Positions 40,101 through 55,100 of a stretch of DNA of 62,000 nt are shown piece after piece (within the stretch, counting starts at the first letter, position 1; every line of letters starts with the position of its first letter). The translations under genes and the position numbers were made by a program. The stretch covers positions 21,804,365 to 21,866,364 of the forward strand of contig NC_092678.1 in assembly GCF_964355755.1 (NCBI RefSeq), written 5' to 3'. The DNA comes from Antedon mediterranea. Lineage: Eukaryota; Echinodermata; Crinoidea; Comatulida; Antedonidae. The notes beneath the pieces were generated by a model. That model saw nothing but the letters and a program-made list of their open reading frames with translations. It searched no databases and was not told the origin of the DNA.

Positions 40101-43100
40101 GAATTTGGGAGAATTCACTGTATAATTTGATATTCCATACAATCCAGTTCTCACTACCTTTACTTGACCATCTCAATCATGAGCAAACAACAATTGTATT
40201 TATAGTAAAATCATAAATCTACTTTAAATTATTCCATCATGCTAAATACATATTATTGCACAACATATAAAGGATACGCATATTCCATATTGAAAATATT
40301 GTCATATGGATACTGTACATGCAAAATAATGATATAAACTTATTATATAGATTATGCTCGCATGAAAATAAAAGATCTGAATAAGATTTAAACCATGACC
40401 TTAACCTACTCATCTTTACATTGTGCCTTCCATTAATACCAGAATTTATTATCGACATGTTTTTGGTTTTTGTTGTTTTCAATTGCACAATGTACGATGG
40501 CAAGACTATGAAACAATATGTAACAATCATGGGTACGTTCTGGGAGTCTATTCTACGACTAAATTTTGAATTGCAGAAGCAATGAAAAGCCTTTGTACTG
40601 CTGATTTGTAGATGATTGTAACATTAATGGTGGTTCGTTGCCTTGGCATCGCTTCTTGCAATCGCAAACTCCTCCCTCCCAATTTTGGTAATATAGCATT
40701 ACTATCACAAAAGTATTTATAATTTACTGCGCTAAAAGCAGGATTTAAAATGAACCATTCCAAGATATATTGTCCCCAAAAACATGACAAAATGAAGATT
40801 ACTAAAATCAGACATTAAATAGGCCATTTTGCAGTTTTAATAAGTTCGTTACTGACTTTTATAGAAAACAAAAGGAAAACAAATTATGATTTCACTTTCA
40901 TAAAAAGACAAACTATTAAAACGGTTTAATTTAACCAAAAACAAAATTTAAATTACAGTTTCTTCAGGAAAATATATTTTTTCAAATCCGTTTTTTGGTC
41001 AAAGATATATTAAAATGACATATTCAACAAAAAAAAACATTTTTTCAGGAGACAATATATCTTTAAACAGAACTAGAACAAAGTATGGGTTGTTTCCACT
41101 CTATATACGGGAAGATATACAAAAAAAAAGTTATATATAAACATACCAACAACAAGTAACCAAATAAAAAAAATAAAAAATCAAACAGACAAAAAACAAC
41201 AAAATAAATAAACATAAATATACATTGAAAGAAAAAAAACAAAAACCTGGGGGCAAGATGCTTCAAAGTAGGATCAAACCTCAACCCCATAATAAATGTA
41301 ACTATCCAGGCAAAGAACAAATCTGATTGCTCGATTTACTCACTGAGGAACAACATCCATGTCTATATACTGATTAAGCACTCCCTGTAAAATTCGCGCA
41401 TCAACGGGCGAAAAATTCAGCGAGTTCAAACGTACATAGAGCTGCTCTTTTAACAAGTCACGGTCTACTGCATCGGAATCCTGAGAGCTGCTCCAGCAGA
41501 GCGGGTAAATTATAAGGTAATTAATGCTAAACAGTATTTATAAACAATTTTACAAATAAGCATATAAAGTGTGAATATGTTTAGAAAAATTAACAATTGA
41601 ATTCTGTAGTTACATTGTAAAAATTATTTGTTTATCAATTAATTTTTTTCAGAAAACATTTTCATAAAACCAACAGTGCTGTTCAAACAACATACAAAAC
41701 ATAGAGTAAATGTTGTATTGAGAAAAAAAAAATGTTTGGTACATACTTTCCCTCAAAAATTGTTTCAGCTTTGTCTCCAATTGCATCTAAGTTGATACCT
41801 AAAACAAAATGTTTAAAAATCGAATGGAGTAAAATTGCAAAAGTATTACTTTCCCACTTCTAAGTCACAATACATTATATTTATTACATTTAATTAATAG
41901 TACATCTACGTTTATTTCAAAACATACCTGGTCCATCAGTGCCGTCAATCAACAGTCCATCATTGTCTTGTTCTTTATTCTCATCAAACTCTCGTTTGAA
42001 GATTGAGAGTAAACAAGATATCCGGAAATCAAGTCTTACATCAAGAATGAACTACAAACAAACAAATGAAAGCAGTCAGAAACTGAGTGAAGTACTTGGC
42101 AAAATATTGCCAAAGAGGGTGCATGTTAAAAGAATACAATTTTTCTTCCTTTTATTTGTGACGTTATTAACCAACAGATTTATAAAAATTACAATAGGCA
42201 TGTTATGTAGGTATATACCTATTTACACTGACAAATTCAGAATGATAACTTAAAAATTGTAGGCACTTCGTGCTAACAAACAACACAAGTAAAAATTGAG
42301 GTTGGAGGTAGAAGATGAACAAGCAAAGACAAAAAAAGATGGAATAAAAATCAGACTGGACGAAAATGATTCGCAAAATAGGATGTGGACATTATTAATT
42401 CGTTAAATTGATGTTAAAGGGGTATTACACAGTACCTTTAAAATTTGAATAATCTTGAGTTTTGTCTCCATAACCTTTTCATCCTCTTTCTTATGGCCTA
42501 GTTTTTCAGGAGATTTTGCTGGGGCCGATCCGCTGACTGGCTCCACTGGGATTGGTAATCCGGTGCCTAGGACCATGTGGGTCATAACATTTCCAACTCC
42601 TTGGATAGAACTTAGGACACTACCTTTACCTCCTACAGAAAAAGATGAAATTGATAGATAACATTTCATGTTATGGAAAACAATGTTTGATTGATTGAGT
42701 AATGATTGTAAGATAATGATGATTATGATAATGATTATTATACTAAAACATTGATAACAATTGATGTTGATGAATATGTTAATGATGAGGAGAATGCAGA
42801 TGATAAAGATGACAATGACGAGGATAAAGATGATGATGACAATCAGAATGCTGATGATATGATGATGATGATGGCAATGATGATGACGGTAATGCTGATT
42901 ATGATGGTAACGATGATGACAATGATGATGATGATGATGATGACAAAGATAATCATAATGCTGATGATGGAAATGATGATAATGATGATAGTGATCAAAA
43001 AGATGATGATGATGATTATGGTAATGATGATGACAAAGATGATAATAATGTTGATGATAATGATGATGGAAGATGACACAGATTATGACAATGATTATGA

Positions 43101-46100
43101 ATGCAATGGTGGTATCATATTATTATAGAATTTAAATATTAATATTTATGGTAAAAACATATACATGTTACATATAGACAGACTATACAAATGTAGACAA
43201 CCATACATAGGCATAGTAAGGAGCAAAGGCAACTTGAAAATGTTTTCTACTAAATTAGATAACCTTATATCCTATAAAAAATGTTAAAATTACCACCACA
43301 ATAGGAATAAAAAGCTGTTAATTAGGAATGAAACACCCACAAGGATATAGTGACACATGTAATAATGAACAAGCAGCTTGATGGGTACTAGAAAGGGTAA
43401 ACAAAATGGTTACAATAATGATCGATCAAAAAGGGGTTTGTTATTTTGAAGGAGATAGGAAGAGGAGGAGAAGGAGAAGGTGGTGGTAACAAGAAGACGA
43501 TTAAACTCAGTAATGAATACCTGATGCTGATAAATAGTGTGGAGAAATATAATTATGAGAACTGTTGATCTAACCCCTAGCCATCAGAGCAAGCTTGGTG
43601 GTCTAGAGGTATGAACAGCCGGCAGGCTAGTGATCTGGAGGTCGTGGGTTCGAGCCCTACCCCAAAAATTACTTGGTGTTCTCAATGTACTTAGTATAAA
43701 GTACAAAATTACGTCAGAATAAGGCAAACATCTTATCAAGAGATGATGATGGAATGTTGATGATGATGGATGAGATTGATAATAATGTTGATAAAGATAA
43801 GATTATGATGACAATGGTGATTACACAGTAATGTAGACATTCATAATGAGGACGTTGAAAATTAATAATGATGATTATGATAGAGCACAGAAAATGGGAC
43901 ATAATTGGTTTTACATGACTGGAGGAGACATTATTAATACACCATGCTTAACTATAATACCGCCACCAAAGCGAAGCCAGTAAACGGGAACCCAACATAA
44001 TACAAGCTGTACAATTTACACAACACAGGTACACAGCAAAGAAGATGACATCATCTTACAGTAAGCGGCAGCTAACTATCCAATCACCTAATATCTTTAC
44101 TTCAACTATGAGAAAATAAATCTCCTGCAGTTACTGCAGTAATTATTCCCAAAATTTTCATTTTATATAAAATTAGTAGATCGATTAAAACAATATACAT
44201 TTTTTGCCTTTAAATAATGAAGTTACTGCAGTAAAACGATAGGACTGCAGCAGATGTAGAATTATTTCAACATAGTCTTTGATGAGGGTTACCCATCTAT
44301 ATGATTTGCCTACCAACAACCAACAAATATAGCCACATGCATGTAACTAAACCACATAATAATAATAAGAGATGATAACAATTATGCAAATGAGATCATT
44401 CACCTGTATTTTCTGCTGGAGGTTCAGGCTCTGGTCAAGGAAACAATTTTAGAACGTTTATCTTTCATCTTCACTTTTAATTTTATAACTTTTACAATAT
44501 CATTAGCGGTGAATGCATTCTGAACATTTCCATGTTAAGCTCTGTCTACACTATCAAACTGTGATGTGCCAAATATGGTAGTGATATACCCATATATGGT
44601 AGTGATATGATGTCATCATGTTCATATATGGGAACATCACACTTTTTTTGTCACATGAAGTTTCATAGTGTAGACAGAGCTTAAGATATGGTTTTGAACA
44701 GTTGGAATTGTAAACATAACAGCAATCTTATGACAATATATGTCTTAGCAAATAAACTCTACAACTTCCTCACAAAAACCTTTTCTACTTGAACTACAAT
44801 GCAACCAAAGCAATGGAACGTCTGTATGCACATGCTCACAAAACAATCGCATTTGCTTTCCTGTTCTTCATACAACCTATGGGTCTATAACACCTTTATC
44901 CAAACATGTATTCTAAAACTTCAAGCTTCATATTGTCAAAATGTTCTTAAATAAGCTATCTTAGTGTTACATCATAGTTATTCACTTTTACCGAATTGTC
45001 AGGCAATCCTTCTTTGTTAAATTTATTTTATCTTTGTTTTAAAGTTAAATAATCTTTATTTGTTATGTTTTTGTGGGAAAATACATCTCTAACAAGTAGT
45101 AATGATCATCAATGAATAATAACCAGAAGTGATAAACAGATTCGCCACTCACTACATATTACAGTAAGCAAACAGTTTGATTAAAACAATAGATGCGACA
45201 AAATAAAACAACCTTATATACAAAATACAACTATTGTACAATACCTAAGTCTGCCTTTCCTGCCATTTTCAGCGGTATCCTTGTATCTGTTGTAAAATCC
45301 AGTATCTTCAAAAGCGTTTCTGTTAATCGGAGTAGCCCACTGAAACTGTAGAAGCCAAAGTAGATAAGATGCTTGGCTAAATTCACCACCTGTATGTTAA
45401 TAAGAAAGAACAAATTATTCAAAACAAGAAACTATGTCCTTCTTCTAATATGATAAAGATATCGAATCACTAAATTGGATAAATAAGAATTTCATTTTTT
45501 TCACCTCATACGTGAGTTTATTCTGTTCAACATCTGCGAATGAATAACGTTCGACAAAACCGTGTCTCAAATATTCCTCCACAAAGTCAATGGTCGCAGC
45601 AAATTTAGGGGTGACGTCGCCTGCATGCTGTCCACCCTCATTATGAGTATCATAGCTGCATGGTAATAAAAATAATACAAATATTTAATTATTATTTAAT
45701 TATTTAATTATAACACTGGCCTTTCGAGGCCATAGGGAAAATTTATTTTGCACCCTAGTGTTGATGTTAATTCTTTTTTCTCCTGAACCTAAAGCCATTT
45801 GTCTGTGATTCTCTTTATGGTAGAAAATAGGCATTAAATAAAAGTACTATAATAATAATAAATACATTAATAACAATAACAATAATAAAATATTAATAAA
45901 AAATAGAAAATTAATTGTTATTATTCTTTCAAACCATAGCATGTATCAAAAGTTGTTAGATGAAGATGGTAGGATTTCATGAAGCAAACAATTATTAAAT
46001 GCAATTTGGGAATTCTAAAATATAATAAACAAACATAAAAATGTTATATATAATTTTTTATACTAATATGCATAATTATACTTTATAAACTTTCTTATTT

Positions 46101-49100
46101 ATTTAATATTGATTTCAACAACAAAGATTGTTCACAGTCAGTAATATTCGAATTTATATAAAAAAAGCTTGCACTGATGAAGGACTAGTGTTGCCCGAAA
46201 GCTCTACTAACTTTTCTGGCTGTTTTACTTATCGTTTTGATTTATCTTTTCGCTTTTTTTTTGTATCTCCATTGAGATCCAGCCACTGATAGTTACCCAC
46301 AGTCTTGTCATTTTTTCACTAATTTGTTTTTGGATTTATAAAAAACGCTTATAAATAAAAGCTTATAAAATTATAATTCAAACTATAATTGAATTGATTT
46401 GTTATGACCTATAGGCAACATAAACGTCTGCATATTATTTCTTATCGTAATATTAATTATGTAAAACAGGTGAATACAATTAAAACTGAACAATATACAA
46501 TAGTTTGCTTTAGCTTCATTTTAAAAATTAGAGAAGTATTAAATGTTAAAGAGCAGTAAAGTATGTTAGTCTAAAAGGTAATCTACAATTTAAAAGAGTC
46601 ATGTCAACATTATTGTACTGCAGTTACTGCAGTAAAACTTAGTTTAATCGTTAATCTGTTATGTAACCAAATTATATAGCAAGAATATCTTTTTTTGAGT
46701 AATCATACAACCAGTTTATTGCAATGACTGGGTCAACAACTAAAATCATTGCAGTAAAAATGTGTGGTTACTGCAGTAACTGCAGTACAATAATGTTAAC
46801 ATGATCTCTAATACAGTCGACTATATGAATACCAAATAAAAAAAAGAATAAATACCTAAATTTGTTACTGTATTTAAAAAGTCAAAAATACTTTATTACT
46901 AAAATAAAAAAGACCTTTCTTATGATTTTGCCCCAGCACAAGGTGTCCACTTTCTTCTTTTGTATCCCAACAAAAATATTTCCTAATTAGTTTTTAATAA
47001 TAATGTTTAGTAAACCTCATAATGCTTAATAAATTCTATCTGTGATTAGGTAAAAGTAATTTTTAGTATATTCTATAATTTAACTTGATAGTTGCAGCAT
47101 GAACAAATCTATATCTTTAATAATATAAAACTTTAAACCTCCTTACTAGTACTAGTAGAGGAGGCAAGGAAAGCCTTGCTTTAAAGCTCTGTCTAAACTA
47201 TCAAACTTTATGTAACAAAAAATGTTATGTGCTCATATATGGACATGATGATGTCACATCACTACCATATTTAGGCATGTCACTACCATATTTGGGCACA
47301 CCACACTTTCTTGTCAAACTAGTTTGATATAGTGTAGACAGAGCTCAAGGGTTACCTCCTTATTTTAAATTTCTTTGATTTTCTTCAGTGATGTATGGTG
47401 AAAAACTAAACAATTACCATATTATTAACTGTACCATATTATAACATAAACATTTTATTTATTAAATCACAGATAAAATCGAGTCTATAAAATAATAACT
47501 AATTTCCATGCACAATTTCTAGCTGCAAAAATGCTGTAAAACTCTAGGCATGTATTATGCAAGAAAGCATGCAGTATCTTACACTTGGTTTTTGGTGGAT
47601 TCATTGTGCCTGGAATAGCTGGAATATGGAAAAGCTAGGCTTGAACAAGCTACAGTACGTAAAACATTTACAGGTGGTGAGGAGAGGTAGAATAGAGAGT
47701 ATACCTGCCACATCGAGTCAACCATACTGTACAAACACACAATACACAGTACTGTACATTTGGTGGTAAAACGGTGTTTTCATAGTGGTTTCGCAGCGCA
47801 TAGTTCTCTAGTGATTTTCCAGGAAAGATACCAGTCATTTATATAACAAACAAACGCAGGCTGTGTGGTGAAAAGTGGGGATTTCAGACGACAATTTGGA
47901 TCTAAGAAAGAGGATAATTTTCAAATGTTTACACTTTCAGCAATTTGAAACCTTCCCAGCAATATTCCGGTCATTCCTCATGTCTAAGGATGTGGGCAGT
48001 AGAACAAATTTGTATAAGGAATAAATGTACAAACGCTCTCTTTTTGGACTGTATCTTGATACTAATTTAAGCACACCTATTACAATAACATTTAACAGAC
48101 ATGTGTTTCATATGATATCTATCTATATAAATGTGGCAGATAAATAAAGAAAAACAGGTTACAATACAAAACAAACAAAAAGACAGGAAACACACAATAT
48201 GAAATAGCAGATGCAATGACATGAAATTAGTTGATGAAATTACAATGAAGGTAGTAACTGAAATGATGAAATAATTAGATAATACTGTAAATAAAATTAA
48301 CTTAAAATTATATCAATATAAATAGTTTAATCCAATTCAATAATTATATTCTTTTTTGTTTTGTAAATTGAATCAGTTGTCTTTTTTTGTTTTTTTGTAT
48401 ACTTTTTGAATCATGTATCGTAAATGATAACTTGTGTAAATTATTTTATAGTAAGTAACGGCCTTGTGAAAACACCAATCTGGTGATTCAAGTGTTGCAT
48501 TCGTTACTAAATAAAGTTGTTATTATTATAATATTATTATTATTTCATTACGGTTTTACAAAATGTTGTGTATTTTAATGTTATACGATAAAGAACTTCT
48601 AGTAGGATTATCTCTCAATAGATTCCCAAATCCATAATTTCTGTACTATGGATTCTATCATGACTGGTAATATCATGTGGACCTGGACTTGTTATTGTTT
48701 TGCCGTTTTTCTGTGATTATTGTTTTTTATGGGGAGTTGTTGATACAGTATTTTTTGCAATTGTAAAAAGCACTATGAAAATAGCGCTGACAATAAATAA
48801 AAGTTAAATAAAAGTTAAATAATAATTATAAACTTACTCTTCAATTGTTATCTGTGTTGGAATCTCCGACCACAGACGCGCATACTTCACTGTCGTCACA
48901 GTTTCTTGCGGATCGCGGTCTACATGCATGTGCAACATAAGACGCGTGAATGATGCACGAAGGTCAAAGGGCAAGCTCTCATCTGACATACATCGTAGTA
49001 TCAAATCAATGTCCAAATCTTTTGATATTTGGTTGATGGCTAGGTATTGCCGGTCCAAACACATTTGAGAAAATAAATCCAATTGGTACCTGAAAAAACC

Positions 49101-52100
49101 CGTTTTGCTACCTTAGTAAATTATTTTCTTATACACATATGTAACTATTTATTTACAGTAAAACCCTATTAAACAAATTGTTCCCTGGCTATTCGAGAGG
49201 CCTACATCCAGAACAAAAGGCAATACTGGGACTATACCCAAGGATATGCCTGTTTACATAATCAGTAGAGGGTGGGATTAGATCTGAAGTGGGATTATAC
49301 CCCAAGATATACGATAGATATAAGAAAAAATATCACAAAGAGATTGGAGTTGTTAGTGGTATCAGCCATGTGCAAAGCTATCTATACTTATACTATGAGC
49401 TACCTATAGTATCGCAGAATCTCTGTATCTTCTCTAATTTTATCCTTAGCACCTTGCGCCAACTCTGCTATTCCTTTCAGACAGTTTTCGTCCCAAATCA
49501 AGAACACCTCTTCCTCTTCGTCTTCCTGAATCGCGATGATCGGATCGCCGTTATCATCGACACCGTCCAGTTCGATTTCCTCTTGCGTGTGTACTGGAAT
49601 CAACCTGAAATTAATTATTGCACAGACGTTTTTTTTTATGTCTTTAGACACATGTTCCCAAAGATTACTAATAGTAAATGAATCACTAATCAGCTAGGTG
49701 TTAATCCCCTGATACAGGGGCTATTTTGTGAACCAGTTCACCAGTGAAACCCCATCCCCCCTTCCTACTTGTCTCGATTGATGAACTGGTGAACACCATT
49801 GTACCTAAATAAGTAAGTAACATGTATTGCTTTCCAAGAACAGTACAATTTATGCAACAGAATAAAATATGAATGAAAATAAATACATAGAATAATATAG
49901 AAAGACTTAAGAAAAAAAACATGGAAAGCAGGTGATAACCCTTTAAGCCCAAAAGCTTGTTTCCAAAGGGGTCCCCAACTTTGGTTTATAGTCCTTATCC
50001 GAGACTTGTTCCACCACAAGAACTAGGAGCAAGTCGGCCTCGAACCCATACGGATATTGTCGGCTCTTTAGGTACGGTAAACGGCACCCCTGCTTTATTT
50101 CCATTTTTTAGACTAGGATTTCATCTTCAACGTTCACTTACTTAGTTTGTACAAGGATATCAGCATTCTTTGGATTCAAAACTGATTTGCAAATTAATTC
50201 TTGTGTTACTGGAATGGCTTGGTTATTGGATACGCACAAATCAGACAAATACTCTAAAAATCTAAACAAAACAAAAGAAAATATTATAAATTAAAAAATA
50301 CATTTATATTTCATAGTTTTACAAATTTAACAATCTGAATCACCATATACAATCATGAGTGTTGATGACCTTTAAACTCTGACCTCAATGTTACTGTACT
50401 ACAAAAAGTAAATAATATTACTATATGAAATAAGATGGATGGAGTACAGCAGAACTATTAAATTAACACATTAACTAAACAAAGTGTTACAATGATGGGT
50501 TCTACTATATCTTGATCATAATGAACTTTAAACTTTGACCTAACAGAATAATAAAGAACTGTCTTACCTGCACTCTTTCTTTTTCCGCACTAAACTGACA
50601 AAGGTTTCAATTTCGTCTTCTCTGATGTGTTGCTCTAAAAGTTTGCGATTGTTGTGAAGCAACGCTGTTATGGTGTCTTCCGCAAGAACGTCGTAACCAA
50701 TCTGCTTCTGCATGAAGCCAAACTGTTTGGCAATGTATTCCTGTGTGTTAATGCAAAAAATACAAATAAATGAAAGAAACTGAGTGCAGTATTTGGTAAA
50801 ATATATCAGGAAAACTATATTTGGAGAGAGAGGGCTCACAACTTGATATTAATGTTAAAAGAATACAGAGTACTATTTAATATATCATAAGGAAGATACA
50901 GGTAAATCAGATTTTAATATAATAAGCTTTTGTGTTGTTACAAATATATCAATTTTCCTGAAAATCAATAGGCATGTTCGGTAAGTATATACTTATGTAC
51001 ACCAACATTTTCAAAATGATAACTTGAAAATTGTAGGCGTTATCATGCTAACAAACATACAAACAAAGAAAGTACTATACTAGGCGTTGAGTAAAGGTAT
51101 ACTCCCACTCCATCTTTTTACCACCAGTAATAATACTCCCCTGGATGACAAAGGAATGCCTTTTGGGTCTTAATCTGTTGGCAAAGCATTAAAGAAAATG
51201 GAAATTAAATGTTTTATGGGAAGGATACCTAACCTGATTTTTTCGATATGCCTGTTGGGAAAGTCTAAGGATTCTGTAACAGAGTCGACATATTGTACGA
51301 TAGTGAGCGTGACGAGCATCCGCAAGATCTTCCATGCGTAGCATCGGCCCTTCTCCGCTATCAGCAAAAGGCGCTTTCAGAATCTTAAAAATCTGTTGAA
51401 AATAAATACATATTGCATAAAAAAAATTATGTTCAGGAAAGGTGACTAACTCATATGGTACTAACTACCTAATATAATACTAATTGATTTCTTGATACCT
51501 GTTTTAATATATCCTGTTCTCTCATTAACTTCTGTCGGTCTCTCTCGGGTGCAGACACTACAACTGCGAATGGATCTCCATTTTGATTGGTCTCTGACGC
51601 AACAAAGAACACCAAGTCGTGGAGAAGTTGGGTCACAAACCTTACAATAAAAACAAAAAGTTAGAGGATTGGTTAAACTCACCAAATGAGATTTTAGTGA
51701 AGACTTCAATATTTGATAAAAATGTATAAAAAGCATAAAAATAATTAGACAATTTTAGACAAACATAGAAATATTTTACCTGCGTTCATTGGGAGTGATT
51801 GACCCTTTCTCAAGTTTGGAAGCAATGGATGACAGCACCTTATTAGCATCATTAGCGAAATCTAAATCACGCACCTCTGTGGGGGAGACAGGTATAATTG
51901 CAAATGCCTCGCGGTCTTCACGCACCTCAGCAGTACCGACCTAAAAGATGATTATATACAGTATACGGTTTGTAATGAATAGTATTTTTGTTTTAGTATT
52001 GAGGTCGCTGGTTCCTATTCTGTAAAATGTAATTTGAATACTGGTGATCGCATTATAAAGACTATTCAAATTTATTTAAAAGTTTTGTTGAATGCAAAAC

Positions 52101-55100
52101 ACTCTCTGATCAGATTTTTTGCATTTTCGGAGATAAACTAAACAAGCTGAAATATTGTGCAAGTAGAAAATGTTAATTCAGTAAACTTTCCTAATACTCA
52201 ACAAGCTTAGGCTTGCCAAATATGTTTGGTTTTCAAGAATTTCTCATATTCTAAATGTATTTTAATGGTAGAAAGAATGTGGTGGAACATTTAGGACTCC
52301 AAGAAAGGTCTGATTTTGGGAGAGTTAGGTTTGGGAGCGAGTCAACAGCATTATTTTCTTCTTACCTTTAGCATAACTGGTCTATCTTCCTCTTTATCAA
52401 ATGGAATAGCTGTACTATGTACCCATGTATTTGAGCACAGATGACGTAACCGAACATATGAATTCCTGTAAATAATGGACAAATTGTGAAACTTATTGGG
52501 AGGATTCTCCCAACACAGACATCGCAGTTACAAAAACAAACATAAAAATATACTGTAGTATTAAACAAAAAACACATTACAACATAGTCCTTGATTGAAT
52601 TCAGAAACACATAATCCAAAAAAGACAATTCACAAGTAGGGAATGATTTAAAAAATACCATGGCTATCAACCAATCAGATAGGTGAATAGAAAGTGCGGT
52701 ATATAAAGGTAAAAGGTCACCAGTACATTGTTTACCAAATAAAGTCATCTGCAACTCTCCTCAAACATTAATGATCAGCAATTAACTGAAATGTCAGCGA
52801 TAACATTCTCAACAACATATAGATTCTTCACATTACACAACATTTGCATATTTACCTTGGAACTAATGAATCCCCTCTTTGTAAAGTGGTAGGATCCAAT
52901 TCAAATATGGAAGCTATGTCATGCCCATGCTCAATAGGTTTCAGATAGCCAACGCGACTACTGCCTCTTAGTTTCTGCCTTGTTGGATCCGCCGCCACAT
53001 CATTATCATCCTACAATTGCAATAGTTAAGATTATTATTTAATCTAATTTAGATCCCAGTAACAAATGTTTTTTTCCTGTTTATTTATTCTGGTATAAAA
53101 CACATATTGCAGTTACAAGTTGGCAGCCAAAGCTGAAATGAGTTACATTACAAAAAAACAATAACAATTGCTAAAATCTGATATAAAACAAATTGTGTGG
53201 TACTATAATATATCCAACTATTACACCATTTTGTTTAAATTATAAAATTGTTTATCTACTCTACATTCATTTTTTTAAATCTTTATATGTGTCTTTAAAA
53301 AATGAATGAACTATACCATATTTGGCCTCTTTGCATTAATTTGATGTCAATTGTCATAATTAATGTATTTACCTCAGCAGCCAAGTACATATCGCTGGCC
53401 AGATGCTTGAACCTGAACAAACTATTCCAGTGGCCAGCACCAGCCCTGCACGGATCATGTTGAACAACCTGCAATAGGTAGACAGACATAAGTAGTAGCA
53501 TGGTCAGGTACTGTATGAGTCTACACTAGCAAACTTTACAAAAATGTTGTTTGGAAACATAGAGTTTGCCCATAATATTGACAAATTGCAAGGGTGCAGT
53601 TTGCCAAAATTTGTCAACTCAGGCAAACTTTGGGAAACCTTTCTTGGCAAATTCAGGAGTTTTGCTCTAGTTTGTAATCAGAAAGGCTTAAATTGCACAG
53701 ACACAGCAACTCTTCCACATCTAATATTAATCATACCATTATATTACATAGCCTATGTAAATACGTGAACGTGATTGGTTGAAACTGCGTCACACGACTA
53801 CCGCTGCGAGGATCGTAAATCGTATATATCCTCGAGAACGATGATATTGACTGAGTAATTTTCGCGTAATTATCGTGTCCCCTGTCATTAATCATATAAA
53901 TTCTTGAGTTCGATGATATTGACTGTGTAATTTTCGTGTGCAACACTCGCGTTTGCCGATAAATAAACAAAAGTCATCTACTGGATCTTGAACTCAGGAT
54001 GGAATTGTCACTCCATCACAAGACAACGCTTCAACCACTGCGCCACGGAACTTGCTTAAGAAATTAATCTTTTAAACTATTTAAGCTATGCATACATAGC
54101 GCCCTCATTTGTTATTAGTTCTCCCTAAATGTGATGAAACACCGTTTGTGATTGGTCAAAACTCACGGTAGTAACTTACTGTAGTAACTAGTACGCGCTG
54201 AACATCCGGCGATTCGGCTCCTCGAAGAGAAGAAGACGAATTGTTTATTCGGCCTACCTGATTATAATATTATTATTAATAGGCTTATTGATGGAAATTC
54301 TTCTGTTAATTTAAACGATCTAGGAGGCCTAAGTGAATATTTTATTGCCAAGGAATCATTAATTAGTAATTATCTGTATATTATTCTTCGCAAGGTAAGG
54401 TGTCTAGGCAGGTTTGTTTACATACAATACAAATACTATAGGAGGCCTAGCCTAGCTTCACCCAACCCAGCAGACTTGTTCTTGGCTATATAATATATAT
54501 AATATATATATATATATATTCTCTCGAACTTAATATCATTCCCTCGGGGAGGTCAAATCTTATATTTAACCTCTAAGCAGTCAATATCTGTATAATGTAT
54601 GTTTAAATTATATGTATTTTAAAATTTTATATTACGTTTTTTTAAATCTTTTGTAAGATCTTTTTTTCTTGGCTAAATAAATGTGAACTTGAGTATTAAA
54701 GTGCTTTACCTCAACTTCCCACAATGCCTTGGAACTCGTTGCAGCAGCGGCTGATGCTCTTGCTGTGGTTCTTAGAAATACATAATTGTCTTTCCTATAG
54801 TCATCTCCTGTTAAAAACTTCTCTTGTTCTGCATGAAACAACCTGACAACATCTCCCTATGAAAAATTGAAGTAAAAATCATTAATAATATAATGTGTTT
54901 GAGGTGTTATGTAGCAGTAGATGTTACTGGTCCATCATTTCTCGTATAAATAGGTTTTCAAAGCAGCTTTTTATTCAGCAGTCATTCCGGCACTGAATGC
55001 TTGTCAGTACACCATACAGGAGTATATGTGAAGCCTTGATTTGTCATTGTTTTTGTTAGTGCTTTATTTATCTGCTTATTTCAGAGCAAACACAATTTGT

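Larger units (their letters stand above)
45656..48837 (-). other. 3.2-kb ITPR intron (E15-E16)
   Basis: Contains MITE copies at 46600 and 47181 and a possible LINE tail at 48350. Phase continuity across E15-E16 leaves no required exon here. Confidence 0.7.

Noticed and set aside
42751-43128. Long Met/Asp-rich frame (plus) and Ile-rich frame (minus)
   Set aside because: Both are translations of an impure GAT/ATG microsatellite inside an intron.
43593-43665. Functional tRNA gene
   Set aside because: A and B boxes are good, but the acceptor arm does not pair; better read as a SINE head.
51170-51367. Alternative minus-strand frame over E11
   Set aside because: A shadow of the conserved E11 frame; it starts from an internal Met in the wrong phase.
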